Assembly: GCA_965246925.1 (NCBI GenBank)
Contig: OZ251994.1
Location: 1,798,001 to 1,862,000, forward strand
Direction: 5' to 3'
DNA length: 64,000 nucleotides
Origin: JANPPS01 sp965246925
GTDB lineage: Bacteria > Pseudomonadota > Alphaproteobacteria > Acetobacterales > Acetobacteraceae
Of the stretch, positions 51,199 to 60,131 are shown piece after piece. Below the pieces are notes generated by a model that had not been told where the DNA came from, ran no database searches, and was given only the letters and a program-made list of their open reading frames with translations. How positions within the stretch are numbered: position 1 is the stretch's first letter; each line of letters starts with the position of its first letter. Position numbers and translations under genes: made by a program.

Positions 51199-51888
51199 CT
51201 AGGGCAATTTCCGACTACTCAGGAAATGGCAGATCCACTCCCCGACCCGGGCGCGATCGTCTGGTGCGTCGAGGGAGGCTAGCGCTGGCTCCGTAAGGGG
51301 GCCGTAATTGTCTTCGCGGGTTTGGATCAGGGCGCGGCTGAAAGGTGAGGTGAATTCGGGATGGAATTGGACGGACATGGCGTCACCGTAGTCGAGGCCG
51401 GCGTAGGGGGTGAAGGGACTGCTGAGGACGACACGGGCGCCCTCGGGCGCAGTGATGACCTGATCTTGATGGGAGGCGGGGGCGTCGATGTGGGGGGTGT
51501 CGTCCATCCAGGGGGCGCGGTGCCGCGCTTCGTAGCGATGCAGGCCGATGCCCCAGCCCTTGGTGGATTTCTCGACCTGGCCGCCCCAGGCCTGGGCCAT
51601 GGCCTGATGACCGAAGCAGATGCCAACGATCTTGGCCTGGCCGCGCGTGGCGCGCAGGAAGTCCAGCAGCGGCGGGATCCAGGGGAGCGGATCATACACC
51701 CCGGCGGGCGAGCCAGTCAGGATGTAGGCGGGGTGGCTACCGGGTGCGGGGAGCTCGCCTGCCATCGTGTCGAATACGTCATAATCGTGCCCAGGGCCCA
51801 GCAGGCACTGGATCATCCCGGCGTAGCTGCCGTGTTCCGCGGCGAGAATGCCGGGGGGAACGCCACACGCGAGGATACCGATCTTCAT
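51199..51888 (-). CDS. Type 1 glutamine amidotransferase (GATase-like)
   Basis: A 229-residue GuaA-like glutaminase domain standing alone. The nucleophile Cys is in IVGICFGHQAMAQAWGG, and the His-Glu pair is in VQFHPEF. The substrate of the paired synthetase is unknown; similar proteins are annotated as GMP synthase-like amidotransferases or gamma-glutamyl-amine hydrolases. The ATG at 51888 overlaps the lptF stop. The usual lptG partner is absent at this position. Confidence 0.85.
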   Translation of the reverse strand: MKIGILACGVPPGILAAEHGSYAGMIQCLLGPGHDYDVFDTMAGELPAPGSHPAYILTGSPAGVYDPLPWIPPLLDFLRATRGQAKIVGICFGHQAMAQAWGGQVEKSTKGWGIGLHRYEARHRAPWMDDTPHIDAPASHQDQVITAPEGARVVLSSPFTPYAGLDYGDAMSVQFHPEFTSPFSRALIQTREDNYGPLTEPALASLDAPDDRARVGEWICHFLSSRKLP

Positions 51889-52994
51889 GCCGGCACCATC
51901 GCGTCCGCGCGGTCTCGTAGCTGGGGCGCCAGCAACACGCCGCCGCAGACCAGCGCCGGGAGTATGGCATGCAGCCAGATCAGCGGGATGAGCATGGTGT
52001 TCTTGGCCGCCAGGCTCGCGATAATCAGGCCCAGCGCCAGCAACGCCACAACCGATAGCACCGCGACCAGCGGGCGCAGCACCGTGGCGTGACGCTGGAA
52101 CGCGCCCGTCAGCACGCATAAAAGCGCTACCATCGCAAAGCTCGCCGCCGTCCAGGGCGCGGACAGCCGCCGGTGCGCCTCCACAAGCAGCTTGCCCACG
52201 TCCCGGGCATTCAGCGCGTTGTGCGGGTCGGCCAGTTCGGACAGACTCATTTCGGCCACGTCCCGGTAGCGGACCTCCTCGCCCTTCTTGGCGCTGGCGA
52301 GATCGAGCCCGAATTCACTGAAGGTGGTGATGTTCAGGCGGCCCGTGGCCTTGTCGATGTCCTGTCGGTTGCCGTTCTGCAGCAGCACCCGGGGGCCTGA
52401 CGGGCCTGAGATGAGCTCCCCCCGCTCGGCCAAGATGGTCGCATGCACGTTCTTTTCCCGGTCATCCTCGACCAGGATGCCGCGCAGCGTGCCTTCCCGG
52501 TCGCGGATGCGGACATAGACCGTGAGGTCGTCCGAAATAGGGGTGAACACCCCTTCCTGAAGCAAGAAGGCGGCGACGCGGTTACGGATTTCGAACTGGT
52601 ATTCCCGGAACGCGGTATAGCTAGCCGGGACGATCCAGACATTGAGCAGGTAGCTCATGGCGACCACGCCCGCGACCAGCAGCAGGGCGGGCCGGGTCAG
52701 GCCCCAGGGGGAGAGCCCGGCGGCGCGCATGACCGTCAGCTCACGGTCGCCGGCAAGGCGCTGATACACGAACTGCACCACGACGAAGGTGGTGATCGGC
52801 AGCACTACGGCCACGAAGTTGGGGATCAGCAGCGCGGTCAGATTGAGGAACACCAATAACGAGAGGCCGCGGTTGATAACCAGCTCCACCAGCCGCAGCG
52901 ACTGCGTAAGCCAGATCAGCGCCACCAGCCCGAACGTCACAGCGAACAGCGCGACCGCGAGCTGGCGCAAGATGTAGCGATCCAGCTGGCTCAT
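51885..52994 (-). CDS. lptF: LPS export permease LptF
   Basis: A 369-residue inner-membrane subunit of the LptBFG transporter that extracts lipopolysaccharide. It has an N-terminal MSQLDRYILRQLAVALFAVT, three helices, a periplasmic beta-jellyroll (about 130-270, RIRDREGTLRGILVEDDREK) and three C-terminal helices. LptF and LptG are similar; the leading position and N-terminus favour LptF, but LptG cannot be fully excluded. lptG is not next to it. It overlaps the FAD oxidase gene by four bases. Confidence 0.85.
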   Translation of the reverse strand: MSQLDRYILRQLAVALFAVTFGLVALIWLTQSLRLVELVINRGLSLLVFLNLTALLIPNFVAVVLPITTFVVVQFVYQRLAGDRELTVMRAAGLSPWGLTRPALLLVAGVVAMSYLLNVWIVPASYTAFREYQFEIRNRVAAFLLQEGVFTPISDDLTVYVRIRDREGTLRGILVEDDREKNVHATILAERGELISGPSGPRVLLQNGNRQDIDKATGRLNITTFSEFGLDLASAKKGEEVRYRDVAEMSLSELADPHNALNARDVGKLLVEAHRRLSAPWTAASFAMVALLCVLTGAFQRHATVLRPLVAVLSVVALLALGLIIASLAAKNTMLIPLIWLHAILPALVCGGVLLAPQLRDRADAMVPA

Positions 52995-54415
52995 GCGGGC
53001 AGGACCTTACCCGGGTTCATCAGGCCGAACGGGTCGAGTGCGGCCTTGATGCGGCGCATGGTGTCCAGCTCGGCGCCGCCGCGCCAGGCCTCCATCATGT
53101 CGGTCTTGAGCTGACCCACGCCATGCTCGGCGGAGAAGCTGCCGTCCAGGCGGCGCACGACCTCGTTGACGCAGTCCATGAGGTCATGCTGCCGGACCAG
53201 GAATGCCGGGCCGTCCATGCCGGGTGGCGCCAGCAGGTTGAAGTGCACGTTGCCGTCGCCGAGGTGTCCGAACGGGGCGGCGCGGATGCCGGGCATGAGG
53301 GCGGCGCAGGCGGCGGTGGCCTGCTCGATCAGCGCCGGAACCCGGCTGGGCGGGACGGAGACGTCGTTCTTGACGCTGGCGCCTTCGCGCTTCTGCGCTT
53401 CGGAGTGTTCTTCGCGGAGCCGCCATAACGCCTGGCGCTGCGCCTCGCTTTCGGCCAGGGCGGCGTCCAGCACGAGGCCGTCGTCCAGCGCACGCTCCAG
53501 CACCGCTTCCAGCATGGAACGTAAGCCGGCGGCGTCCCGGGGGGAGCCGAGCTCGATCAGCGCGTAGTGACCGGCCGGGCTGGTGGGCAAGGTGGTGCCC
53601 TCAATATAGCGCAGAACCAATTGCATGCCGGCGCCAGACATATACTCGAATGCTTGGACGGCGCCCTGATCGGCGGCTTGGAAGGCGCGGAATAGCGCGG
53701 TCGCGGCGTCCGCGCTGGGCAGCGTGCACAGGGCCGTCACCCGCTCTCGCAAGGCCGGGGCCAGCTTCAACACGGCGGCGGTGATGATCCCCAGCGTGCC
53801 TTCGGCGCCCACAAATAGGCCGCGCAGCTGGTAGCCGGTATTGTCCTTCCGAAGGGAGCGTAGGCCGTGGATGACCTGCCCGTCCGGCAGCACGACCTCC
53901 AGTCCCAGCACCAGCTCGCGCGCATTGCCGTAGCGGATGGTGGTGTTGCCGCCGGCGTTGGCGGACAGGATGCCGCCGACTTGGGCCGTGCCTTCACTGC
54001 TGATGCTGAGCGGCAGCAGGCAGCCTTGGGCGGCGGCGGCGTCCTGTGCCAGCTTCCATGCTAGCCCGGCCTCCACCGTCATGGTCATGTCCAGCGGATC
54101 GACGGCGCGCACCCGGTTCATGCGGGACAGGGACAGCACGATCTGCGCGCCGTCCGCGGAGGGCGTGGCGCCGCCGACCATGCTGGTGTTGCCGCCCTGC
54201 GGCACGACCGCGATCCCGCGGACGGCGCAGAACCGCATGATCGCCGCAACCTCGTCTGTATTGGCCGGGCGCACGACGGCGGCCGTCTTGCCGTAATACA
54301 GGCCGCGCCAATCCGTGCAGTAGGCGGCCGTGTCCGTCCCCAGCAGCAAGCCGCGCGAGCCTACGATCTCATGGAGCGCCGCCTCCAGACCGGAGGGCGT
54401 CTGCATGTCAGGCAT
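52991..54415 (-). CDS. FAD-linked oxidase, D-2-hydroxyacid dehydrogenase type
   Basis: A 474-residue GlcD/DLD-type flavoprotein. The FAD domain has AAVVRPANTDEVAAIMRFCA, VVPQGGNTSMVGGA and LSANAGGNTTIRYGNARELV; the C-terminal domain ends with AEHGVGQLKTDMM and ALDPFGLMNPGKVLPA. These oxidise D-lactate, D-2-hydroxyglutarate or glycolate. The ATG at 54415 overlaps the ligase stop by eight bases; a second ATG at 54406 is possible. Confidence 0.9.
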   Translation of the reverse strand: MPDMQTPSGLEAALHEIVGSRGLLLGTDTAAYCTDWRGLYYGKTAAVVRPANTDEVAAIMRFCAVRGIAVVPQGGNTSMVGGATPSADGAQIVLSLSRMNRVRAVDPLDMTMTVEAGLAWKLAQDAAAAQGCLLPLSISSEGTAQVGGILSANAGGNTTIRYGNARELVLGLEVVLPDGQVIHGLRSLRKDNTGYQLRGLFVGAEGTLGIITAAVLKLAPALRERVTALCTLPSADAATALFRAFQAADQGAVQAFEYMSGAGMQLVLRYIEGTTLPTSPAGHYALIELGSPRDAAGLRSMLEAVLERALDDGLVLDAALAESEAQRQALWRLREEHSEAQKREGASVKNDVSVPPSRVPALIEQATAACAALMPGIRAAPFGHLGDGNVHFNLLAPPGMDGPAFLVRQHDLMDCVNEVVRRLDGSFSAEHGVGQLKTDMMEAWRGGAELDTMRRIKAALDPFGLMNPGKVLPA

Positions 54416-55754
54416 GGCCGGCCCCGGCGAGCGCCGGCTCCCGCACGGCGCCGAACGGGTCGGGCCGGCGCAGCGTGGCAGTCGGCCCGGCGCGCCGGGC
54501 ATAGGCGTGCATGCACATTCCCATACCCAGCATGTCCCACAGCACCGGATTGAACGAAACGTCGATGAAGTTGGCGCAGGCCAAGAACACGGCGAGCGAG
54601 ATTTGCAGCGCGCCTGCGAGGTCATGGGCCCAGACATGCTCCGGGTGTTTTCGCAACCGGCCCCGGACCCGCTGCAGCGACACCAGTGTGCCGATGATGA
54701 TGCCGAGGTAGAGTATGATCCCGGGATAGCCGTGTTCGGCCAGCACGGCGAAATAGATGTTGTGGAATGCGCGCCCGTTCTCGACCCTGGGGTTCAGCGG
54801 ATCGTCCGTCGGGATCACGATCGTGTTGGTCACGTAGGCATTGAAGCCGCCGCCGAGCGGGTTATCCTGCGCGAACCCCCACGCCCAGCGCCAGATCAGC
54901 GTCCGCGTCAACGCGCTGCTTTCCGTGCTATAGTCCTTGATGGTGCTGATCCGCTCGGTCCATTGGGTGGAGGTGACGCCGATCAGGGCTACGGTCGCAA
55001 AGCCGGCGATGACGGTGAACCAGAACCGGCGCTTGGCCCGCACCCACATGCCGGCGAAGCAGACGGCGAGGCCGACCAGCGCCACGCGGGCGAAGGTGCC
55101 GATCGCGCCCAAGCCATACACCGACGCCAGGGCCAGCAGCCCGGCCCGCGTAAAGCGGTTCTGCGGGAGGATCAGATTATGTTTGCTGAAATGCAGGATT
55201 AGCGGGATGAAGGAGAAGCATAGCGCGGCGATGGCGCTGCTTTCGGACAAGAAGCTGGCATTCACGCCCAGTTGCCCCAACGCCCGGTTGTATCCCCCGC
55301 CCGAGACCGCGGTTTTCACGCCCCACGGCAGGATGTGTGCAGCCGTCGAAAGGATCATGATCTGCAGCATCGCCTCGATCTGGATGCGGGAGCGGAAGAC
55401 GAACGGCATGAAAGCGGCGAAGAGCAGTGTCTTGAACGATGGGTCCCATTTCAGCCAGGCTGGGCCTGGTGCGACCGCCCAGGAGCTGGTGAGCGTGATC
55501 CAAAACGCTAGAACGACGAAGGCGGCCAGCATGGGGTTGAGGGGAGGCGGGTTCTTACGGTCGAGCACCAAGTAGGAGCCGATCGCGGCGATGGCCATAA
55601 TGAGCGCAACGGGGACGTTGGTGAGTAGCGCATCGCTGATGCGGTGCGGCAGGAACATATCGACCCAGACGTAGCCCAGGCTGAACAGGAAGGGCGCCAG
55701 GGTTCCCAGCGCCAGCATGCCCACGAAGCTGAGGACGAGAAGGAGGTCACTCAC
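54408..55754 (-). CDS. O-antigen ligase/Wzy-like protein, exosortase-A associated
   Basis: A 448-residue polytopic protein with about ten helices. The Wzy/WaaL core is seen in RTLIWRWAWGFAQDNPLGGG and VENGRAFHNIYFAVLAEHGY. The overall sequence (starting SDLLLVLSFVGMLALGTLAP, then GYVWVDMFLPH) matches putative O-glycosylation ligases of exosortase-A systems. The GTG start overlaps the stop of the 46-residue gene (GTGA). The nearby PEP-CTERM protein suits this role. Confidence 0.85.
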   Translation of the reverse strand: MSDLLLVLSFVGMLALGTLAPFLFSLGYVWVDMFLPHRISDALLTNVPVALIMAIAAIGSYLVLDRKNPPPLNPMLAAFVVLAFWITLTSSWAVAPGPAWLKWDPSFKTLLFAAFMPFVFRSRIQIEAMLQIMILSTAAHILPWGVKTAVSGGGYNRALGQLGVNASFLSESSAIAALCFSFIPLILHFSKHNLILPQNRFTRAGLLALASVYGLGAIGTFARVALVGLAVCFAGMWVRAKRRFWFTVIAGFATVALIGVTSTQWTERISTIKDYSTESSALTRTLIWRWAWGFAQDNPLGGGFNAYVTNTIVIPTDDPLNPRVENGRAFHNIYFAVLAEHGYPGIILYLGIIIGTLVSLQRVRGRLRKHPEHVWAHDLAGALQISLAVFLACANFIDVSFNPVLWDMLGMGMCMHAYARRAGPTATLRRPDPFGAVREPALAGAGHA

Positions 55755-55891
55755 AGGCGGCGCCGTGGCTTCTTGGCGGGACGGGGCGGCGCGGGGCTAT
55801 ACCATGGCGTGATCCGGTCCAGCATGGAGGCCCGGACCGCGACATAGAACACGCATAACAGGCTAACCAGCAAGGACAGGTTGTTGATCAT
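55751..55891 (-). CDS. Small membrane protein (46 aa)
   Basis: A 46-codon frame starting MINNLSLLVSLLCVFYVAVR and ending in a Pro/Lys/Arg-rich tail. The N-terminal 20 residues form one transmembrane helix and the basic tail is predicted cytoplasmic. Its stop overlaps the GTG start of the ligase gene by four bases, typical of coupled genes, and supports it being real. No strong ribosome binding site. Its role is unknown; it may be part of the same polysaccharide system. Confidence 0.6.
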   Translation of the reverse strand: MINNLSLLVSLLCVFYVAVRASMLDRITPWYSPAPPRPAKKPRRRL

Positions 55892-55958
55892 CGAACGCGG
55901 CAGGCTCCGGCCCTAAGGGAAGCCTATCATAGCACAGCCGGGCCGCTTTCGGGAGACG

Positions 55959-57029
55959 CTAAGTGGGCACCGGGTGCGCCTGCAAAACCAGCCGCCGTCC
56001 ATATGCGCGGCAAGGCAGCTCGACCCAGCGGTGCAGTATGGATGAGGCGGCCAAGACGGCGGCCATATAGGCTATCACGCTCAGGGCTACCGGGGTCGCG
56101 GGGCGTATGATCAGGAACTTGACCCAGTCCCGGACGAAGAAATGCACGATGTATGTGGCATACGAGAGCTCACCCAGCCAGAGCAGGAGCGGACGCTCGA
56201 GCAACCAGGTCCCGGCGCCGGGCCTGAGCGAGCCGAGCACGAGCAGAACTGCGGCCAGGGGCGCGAAGGCATAGTCCGGCCAGCCGAGCGCGCAGCCGGC
56301 CACCAGCAAGGCGCCGCCCGCCGGCAGCGCGTGGTGCGGCCACCATGCCCGGTGTCGCCAGAGCTGGTGCAAGCAGATACCGAGCGCAAATTCCAGCAAG
56401 CAGCGCGGCAGCCCAGTATGCACGATATCCTGTCCAAGGCCGAGGAGGAACCAGCCAAATGCAGTAACTGAAAGGAGCATAAGACCGGTCGCGGCCCAGG
56501 AGGCCGCCGCGTTCGTGAGTAGCCGGCTTACTAACCAGGCAAGCGCCGGGAACAGGAGATATGCCGCCCACTCCGTACTGATCGACCAGGCCGGGACGTT
56601 CCAGGCGATCTCCGGCGCGAAACCCCAGTTCTGTATCAAGAGCAGGCTTTGCAGGAAGTATGGCAGCGCATAGCGGCCCGACGTTCCGCCCGCCGTGGAC
56701 AGGAAGTGGATGGCGACCGGGTTGATCACCATCATGAGCAGGACGGCCAGATGTAGGGGATAGACCCGCACGAGACGCAGCGCCCAGAACTGCATCGCCC
56801 GGCCTAGCGTGGGGTCCCGCAGCGCCGGCATGCCGGTAAGCGCGATGACGAAGCCGCTCATGACGAAGAACAGATCGACGGCCAAATAGCCCGGCGACAG
56901 GAACGCCTGGATCCGGACCCGGTCCAACCCGATGTCCTGGCGGAAATGATACAACACGATCCACCACGCCGCGAGGCCGCGCAGTGCGGTCAGGCTGTGG
57001 AACATTGGCTTGGAGTTGGCGGCTCTCAT
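55959..57029 (-). CDS. Acyltransferase family 3 protein
   Basis: A 356-residue membrane O-acyltransferase with about ten helices. LTALRGLAAWWIVLYHFRQD holds the conserved Arg and His, and FFVMSGFVIA is typical. Such enzymes acetylate surface polysaccharides. The ATG at 57029 overlaps the gtrA-like stop. It ends a cluster of glycosyltransferase, GtrA-like and acyltransferase. Confidence 0.9.
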   Translation of the reverse strand: MRAANSKPMFHSLTALRGLAAWWIVLYHFRQDIGLDRVRIQAFLSPGYLAVDLFFVMSGFVIALTGMPALRDPTLGRAMQFWALRLVRVYPLHLAVLLMMVINPVAIHFLSTAGGTSGRYALPYFLQSLLLIQNWGFAPEIAWNVPAWSISTEWAAYLLFPALAWLVSRLLTNAAASWAATGLMLLSVTAFGWFLLGLGQDIVHTGLPRCLLEFALGICLHQLWRHRAWWPHHALPAGGALLVAGCALGWPDYAFAPLAAVLLVLGSLRPGAGTWLLERPLLLWLGELSYATYIVHFFVRDWVKFLIIRPATPVALSVIAYMAAVLAASSILHRWVELPCRAYGRRLVLQAHPVPT

Positions 57030-57439
57030 GTGAATACTAAGCGCCGGGACAGGGCGAAGTTGAAAAACATTCCCGCGACCGCGCCGGCCGCTACGGCCAG
57101 CACCGGGTAGGCTTGGCAGGTGAAACTCCAGGTTACCAACGCGAAGTATGTGCCGCGGTTGAACACGAGGCCTACGAGGTTCACGCCCATGAACGCCAGC
57201 CATTGCCGATAGAGCCGGCCGGTGCCGCGTCCGGCGAAGGTGAACAGGCGGTTGCACTGGAATGTCCAGGTGGCGGCGATGAGGTAGGACAGCGCGCCTG
57301 CGCCATAGAGGCCGAGCCAGGCGCGGGTGCCGTAGATAACAGCGGTATCGACCATGGCGCCGCTAAGCCCCACCAGGCCGAAACGGCAGAATTGCAACAA
57401 CAAAGCCAGGCGCGCCTCGCCAAGCCACGCTTTTAGCAT
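57026..57439 (-). CDS. GtrA-family membrane protein
   Basis: A 137-residue four-helix protein (LLQFCRFGLVGLSGAMVDTA, TWTFQCNRLFTFAGRG, then FFNFALSRRLVF). GtrA proteins are proposed flippases of lipid-linked sugars. It follows the glycosyltransferase with a seven-base overlap and precedes the acyltransferase. Consistent with a lipid-linked glucosyl-type modification system. Confidence 0.88.
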   Translation of the reverse strand: MLKAWLGEARLALLLQFCRFGLVGLSGAMVDTAVIYGTRAWLGLYGAGALSYLIAATWTFQCNRLFTFAGRGTGRLYRQWLAFMGVNLVGLVFNRGTYFALVTWSFTCQAYPVLAVAAGAVAGMFFNFALSRRLVFT

Positions 57440-58371
57440 GGCGGGGTGCGGTCTTGCGGGAAGGCCGGCACGGCCAGATACGCCATGCGCTTCATTTCCT
57501 TCCGCCCGCGCGCCACGCTATCCAGGATCAGGCCGCAGGCCAGCGACAGCGCAGCAAGCAGGATGACGGCGCTGGCCAGCACGGCGGTCGGCAAGCGGGG
57601 GACGAGGCCGGTGCGCATGAACTCGAGCACGATGCCGGTGCCGAGCACCAAGCCTAGCCCGGCCAGCGCCAGGGCGGCCACGCCGAAGAAGGCGAGCGGA
57701 CGCTCCTCCTTGACCAAGATCAGTATGGTGCGGAGGATGCGCATGCCGTCGCGGATGGTGTGCAGCTTGCTGGCGCTGCCCGCCGGGCGCTCGGCATACC
57801 GGGTCATGAGTTCCCCGACGGGCATGCCGAGTTCGAGGGCGTGCACGGTGAACTCGGTCTCGGTCTCGAAGCCTACGGCCAGGGCGGGGAAGGATTTCAC
57901 GAAGCGGCGGCTGAACACGCGGTAGCCGCTGAGCATGTCGGTGACTTGGCGTCCGAATACGCTGGCGACGAGGCCGGTCAACACCTTGTTGCCCAGCACA
58001 TGCCCGGCGCGGTCCGCCCCTGCCGCGTCCCGGGCGCCGTTCACCATGTCCAGCTGCTGGTCTTGCAGCATCTGCACCATGGTGGGTGCGGCCTCGGCGT
58101 CATAGGTGCCGTCCCCGTCCACCAGCACGTAGATATCTGCCTCGACATCGGCAAACGCCCGGCGGATCACGGCGCCTTTGCCCTGCCGGGTCTCCCGCCG
58201 CACGATAGCCCCGGCGGCGGCGGCCAGTGCGGCGGTGCCGTCGGTGGAATTGTTGTCATAGACGTATAGCACCGCCGAAGGCAGCGCGGCCCGGAACGCC
58301 CGCACGACGCCTGTTATCGTCACGGCCTCGTTATAGCAGGGGATGAGCACCGCGGTGCGTATTGTGGGCAT
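57433..58371 (-). CDS. Glycosyltransferase family 2 (DPM1-like) with C-terminal helices
   Basis: A 312-residue GT-A enzyme. VLIPCYNEAVTITGVVRAF, YVYDNNSTDGT, the metal-binding DGDGTYD and the LSGYRVFSRRFVKSFPAL region are typical of dolichyl/polyprenyl-phosphate sugar synthases. Two C-terminal helices anchor it in the membrane. It would make a polyprenyl-linked sugar that the GtrA-like protein flips. Confidence 0.9.
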   Translation of the reverse strand: MPTIRTAVLIPCYNEAVTITGVVRAFRAALPSAVLYVYDNNSTDGTAALAAAAGAIVRRETRQGKGAVIRRAFADVEADIYVLVDGDGTYDAEAAPTMVQMLQDQQLDMVNGARDAAGADRAGHVLGNKVLTGLVASVFGRQVTDMLSGYRVFSRRFVKSFPALAVGFETETEFTVHALELGMPVGELMTRYAERPAGSASKLHTIRDGMRILRTILILVKEERPLAFFGVAALALAGLGLVLGTGIVLEFMRTGLVPRLPTAVLASAVILLAALSLACGLILDSVARGRKEMKRMAYLAVPAFPQDRTPPC

Positions 58372-58468
58372 GGCGGGGCGGATAGCATGGGCGGTGTTGT
58401 GGACATAGGCTGGCTTGCGGCCTGTCTTAGCGCGGCACAGCGTTCAGACGACGGGGCGGCGTCCTGGG

Positions 58469-59143
58469 CTACGGGAGCAGGGCGGCGCGAAGTTCGATGC
58501 GGGCGGCGGTAAGATCGGACTGGAATTCGGGCCGCTCGAGCAGCATGGCGGCGATGACGGTACCGGCCGTGATGCCGGCGTCCACGTCCCTTGGGTAGTG
58601 CATTCCGCCGATAATGCGGCTTTGCGCGTAGTCCTGCGCGCGGGCCCAAATGGCGGAGCGCTGTTCGGGCAGCATGATGGACAAGATGGCCGCGTCCACC
58701 GTCACCCGGGTTGCATGGCCGGAGGGGTGGGACGGGCTGGTGGAGCGCCGGGCGTAGGGGGTGACCTCGGGGTGGGCGATCCACGGGCGGACCCGGCCGA
58801 AGACGGGCTTGGCGGCGGTCAGCACGTCTTCTTCGCTGGCGGCAATGCGGTCAAATAGCAGGATAGTTTTGGGCAGGGCTTCTGTCGTGGCGCGGGAGCC
58901 GAGGACCGGGCCGAACATATCGAGGAACTCTTCGCCGGAGTCGGTCAGGCTTTGCGCCCGCCGGGCCTCGCTGGCGTGGGTTTGCATGTCGAGCAGGGCG
59001 ACCAGGTCCTGAGCGTCCTCGGCCGATCCTGCGGCGGGTGGGGGCGGCAGGAGGCTGGTGAGATCGAGCGTCCCGTGATCGATATAGGGCGGCGCTGCCA
59101 GGGCCGGCCCGGACAGCAAGAGGCACAGAAATAGACGAAACAA
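58469..59143 (-). CDS. Class A acid phosphatase (PAP2 superfamily)
   Basis: A 224-residue periplasmic phosphatase. A signal peptide (MFRLFLCLLLSGPALA) precedes motifs KPVFGRVRPW, PSHPSGHATR and SRIIGGMHYPRDVDAG, which hold the Lys/Arg and catalytic His of PAP2 enzymes. Similar in size to PhoN. It is a single gene without clear operon partners. Confidence 0.87.
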   Translation of the reverse strand: MFRLFLCLLLSGPALAAPPYIDHGTLDLTSLLPPPPAAGSAEDAQDLVALLDMQTHASEARRAQSLTDSGEEFLDMFGPVLGSRATTEALPKTILLFDRIAASEEDVLTAAKPVFGRVRPWIAHPEVTPYARRSTSPSHPSGHATRVTVDAAILSIMLPEQRSAIWARAQDYAQSRIIGGMHYPRDVDAGITAGTVIAAMLLERPEFQSDLTAARIELRAALLP

Positions 59144-59168
59144 GGGAAGTCCTTTCGTGGCGCGGGCG

Positions 59169-60131
59169 CTACGGCACCGCGGCGGCGCGGGTGAGGCGGT
59201 CGTTTATGGCAAGGCCTAGGCCGGTTTGGGGGATTGTCATAGCGGCGATGCCGCGCAGGCCGCTTTGGTCCAAAGTGTGCAGGCCGTCGAACAGGCGGGC
59301 GGCTGCTTCGGTTAGGGTGGCGGATGCGCTGAGCTGATAGGTGGCGCCAGCACCGCCTAGGGGCGGCCCGAAGGCGAGCAAAGCTTCGTCGCGCCGGACC
59401 GTGGTTGCGTTCAAGCGCAATGGCAGGGTGGGGGCGTAGTGGGATACCAGCAGGCCCGGTGATCGGAGCGTGCGCGGCGCCTCGGCCTGACCCGGCGTGA
59501 CCCCGCGGCCGATCGGGCCCAGCAGCGCCTCGATCGCCTCGGCCGGGACGCCGCCGGGGCGGAGCAGGAAGGGAGCGCCGGATGATAGGTCCAGCACCGT
59601 GCTTTCCAGCCCGACCGCGCAGGGCCCGCTGTCCAGCACCGCGGCGATCCGGCCGTCGAGTCCGGTCAGCACGTGGTCGGCCGTCGTGGGGGAGATCTGG
59701 CCGGAGCGATTGGCGGAGGGGGCGGCGACCGGGCCACCCACCGCATCCAGCAGCGCCAGCGCGTTGGCGTGGGCGGGGACGCGGACCGCCAGCGTGTCAA
59801 GTCCGGCGCCGGCCAGCAACGCCACCGGGCAGGTGACCCGGCGCGGCAGCACCAACGTCAGCGGCCCCGGCCAGAACGCCGCCGCCAGCCGCTCGGCCAC
59901 TGCGCCGGCCTGCACCTGGCGGAACGCGGCCTCCGCGCCGGGGTAGTGGCAGATCAGCGGATTGAAGTGCGGACGGCCCTTGGCGGCGAAGATGCTGGCG
60001 ACCGCGGTGTTATTGGTGGCGTCGGCGCCCAAACCATAGACCGTCTCGGTCCCGAACGCGACCAATTGCCCGCTGCGGAGCAGGGCGGCGGCGCGGGCCA
60101 GGTCCTGCGGCGCTTGTAGCCGCTCGGTCAA
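59169..60131 (-). CDS. tsaC: L-threonylcarbamoyladenylate synthase (Sua5 type)
   Basis: A 320-residue enzyme making threonylcarbamoyl-AMP for tRNA t6A. The YrdC domain (LVAFGTETVYGLGADATN, SIFAAKGRPHFNPLI, VAAPSANRSG) is followed by a Sua5 C-terminal domain. The TTG at 60131 overlaps the cysQ stop (TTGA). With TsaB at 45390, two t6A genes lie in the window. Confidence 0.93.
   Translation of the reverse strand: MTERLQAPQDLARAAALLRSGQLVAFGTETVYGLGADATNNTAVASIFAAKGRPHFNPLICHYPGAEAAFRQVQAGAVAERLAAAFWPGPLTLVLPRRVTCPVALLAGAGLDTLAVRVPAHANALALLDAVGGPVAAPSANRSGQISPTTADHVLTGLDGRIAAVLDSGPCAVGLESTVLDLSSGAPFLLRPGGVPAEAIEALLGPIGRGVTPGQAEAPRTLRSPGLLVSHYAPTLPLRLNATTVRRDEALLAFGPPLGGAGATYQLSASATLTEAAARLFDGLHTLDQSGLRGIAAMTIPQTGLGLAINDRLTRAAAVP

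Noticed and set aside
50901..51296. 131-residue plus-strand frame in the gap after the PEP-CTERM gene
   Set aside because: No ribosome binding site, no conserved features, and it runs into the antisense of the amidotransferase gene.
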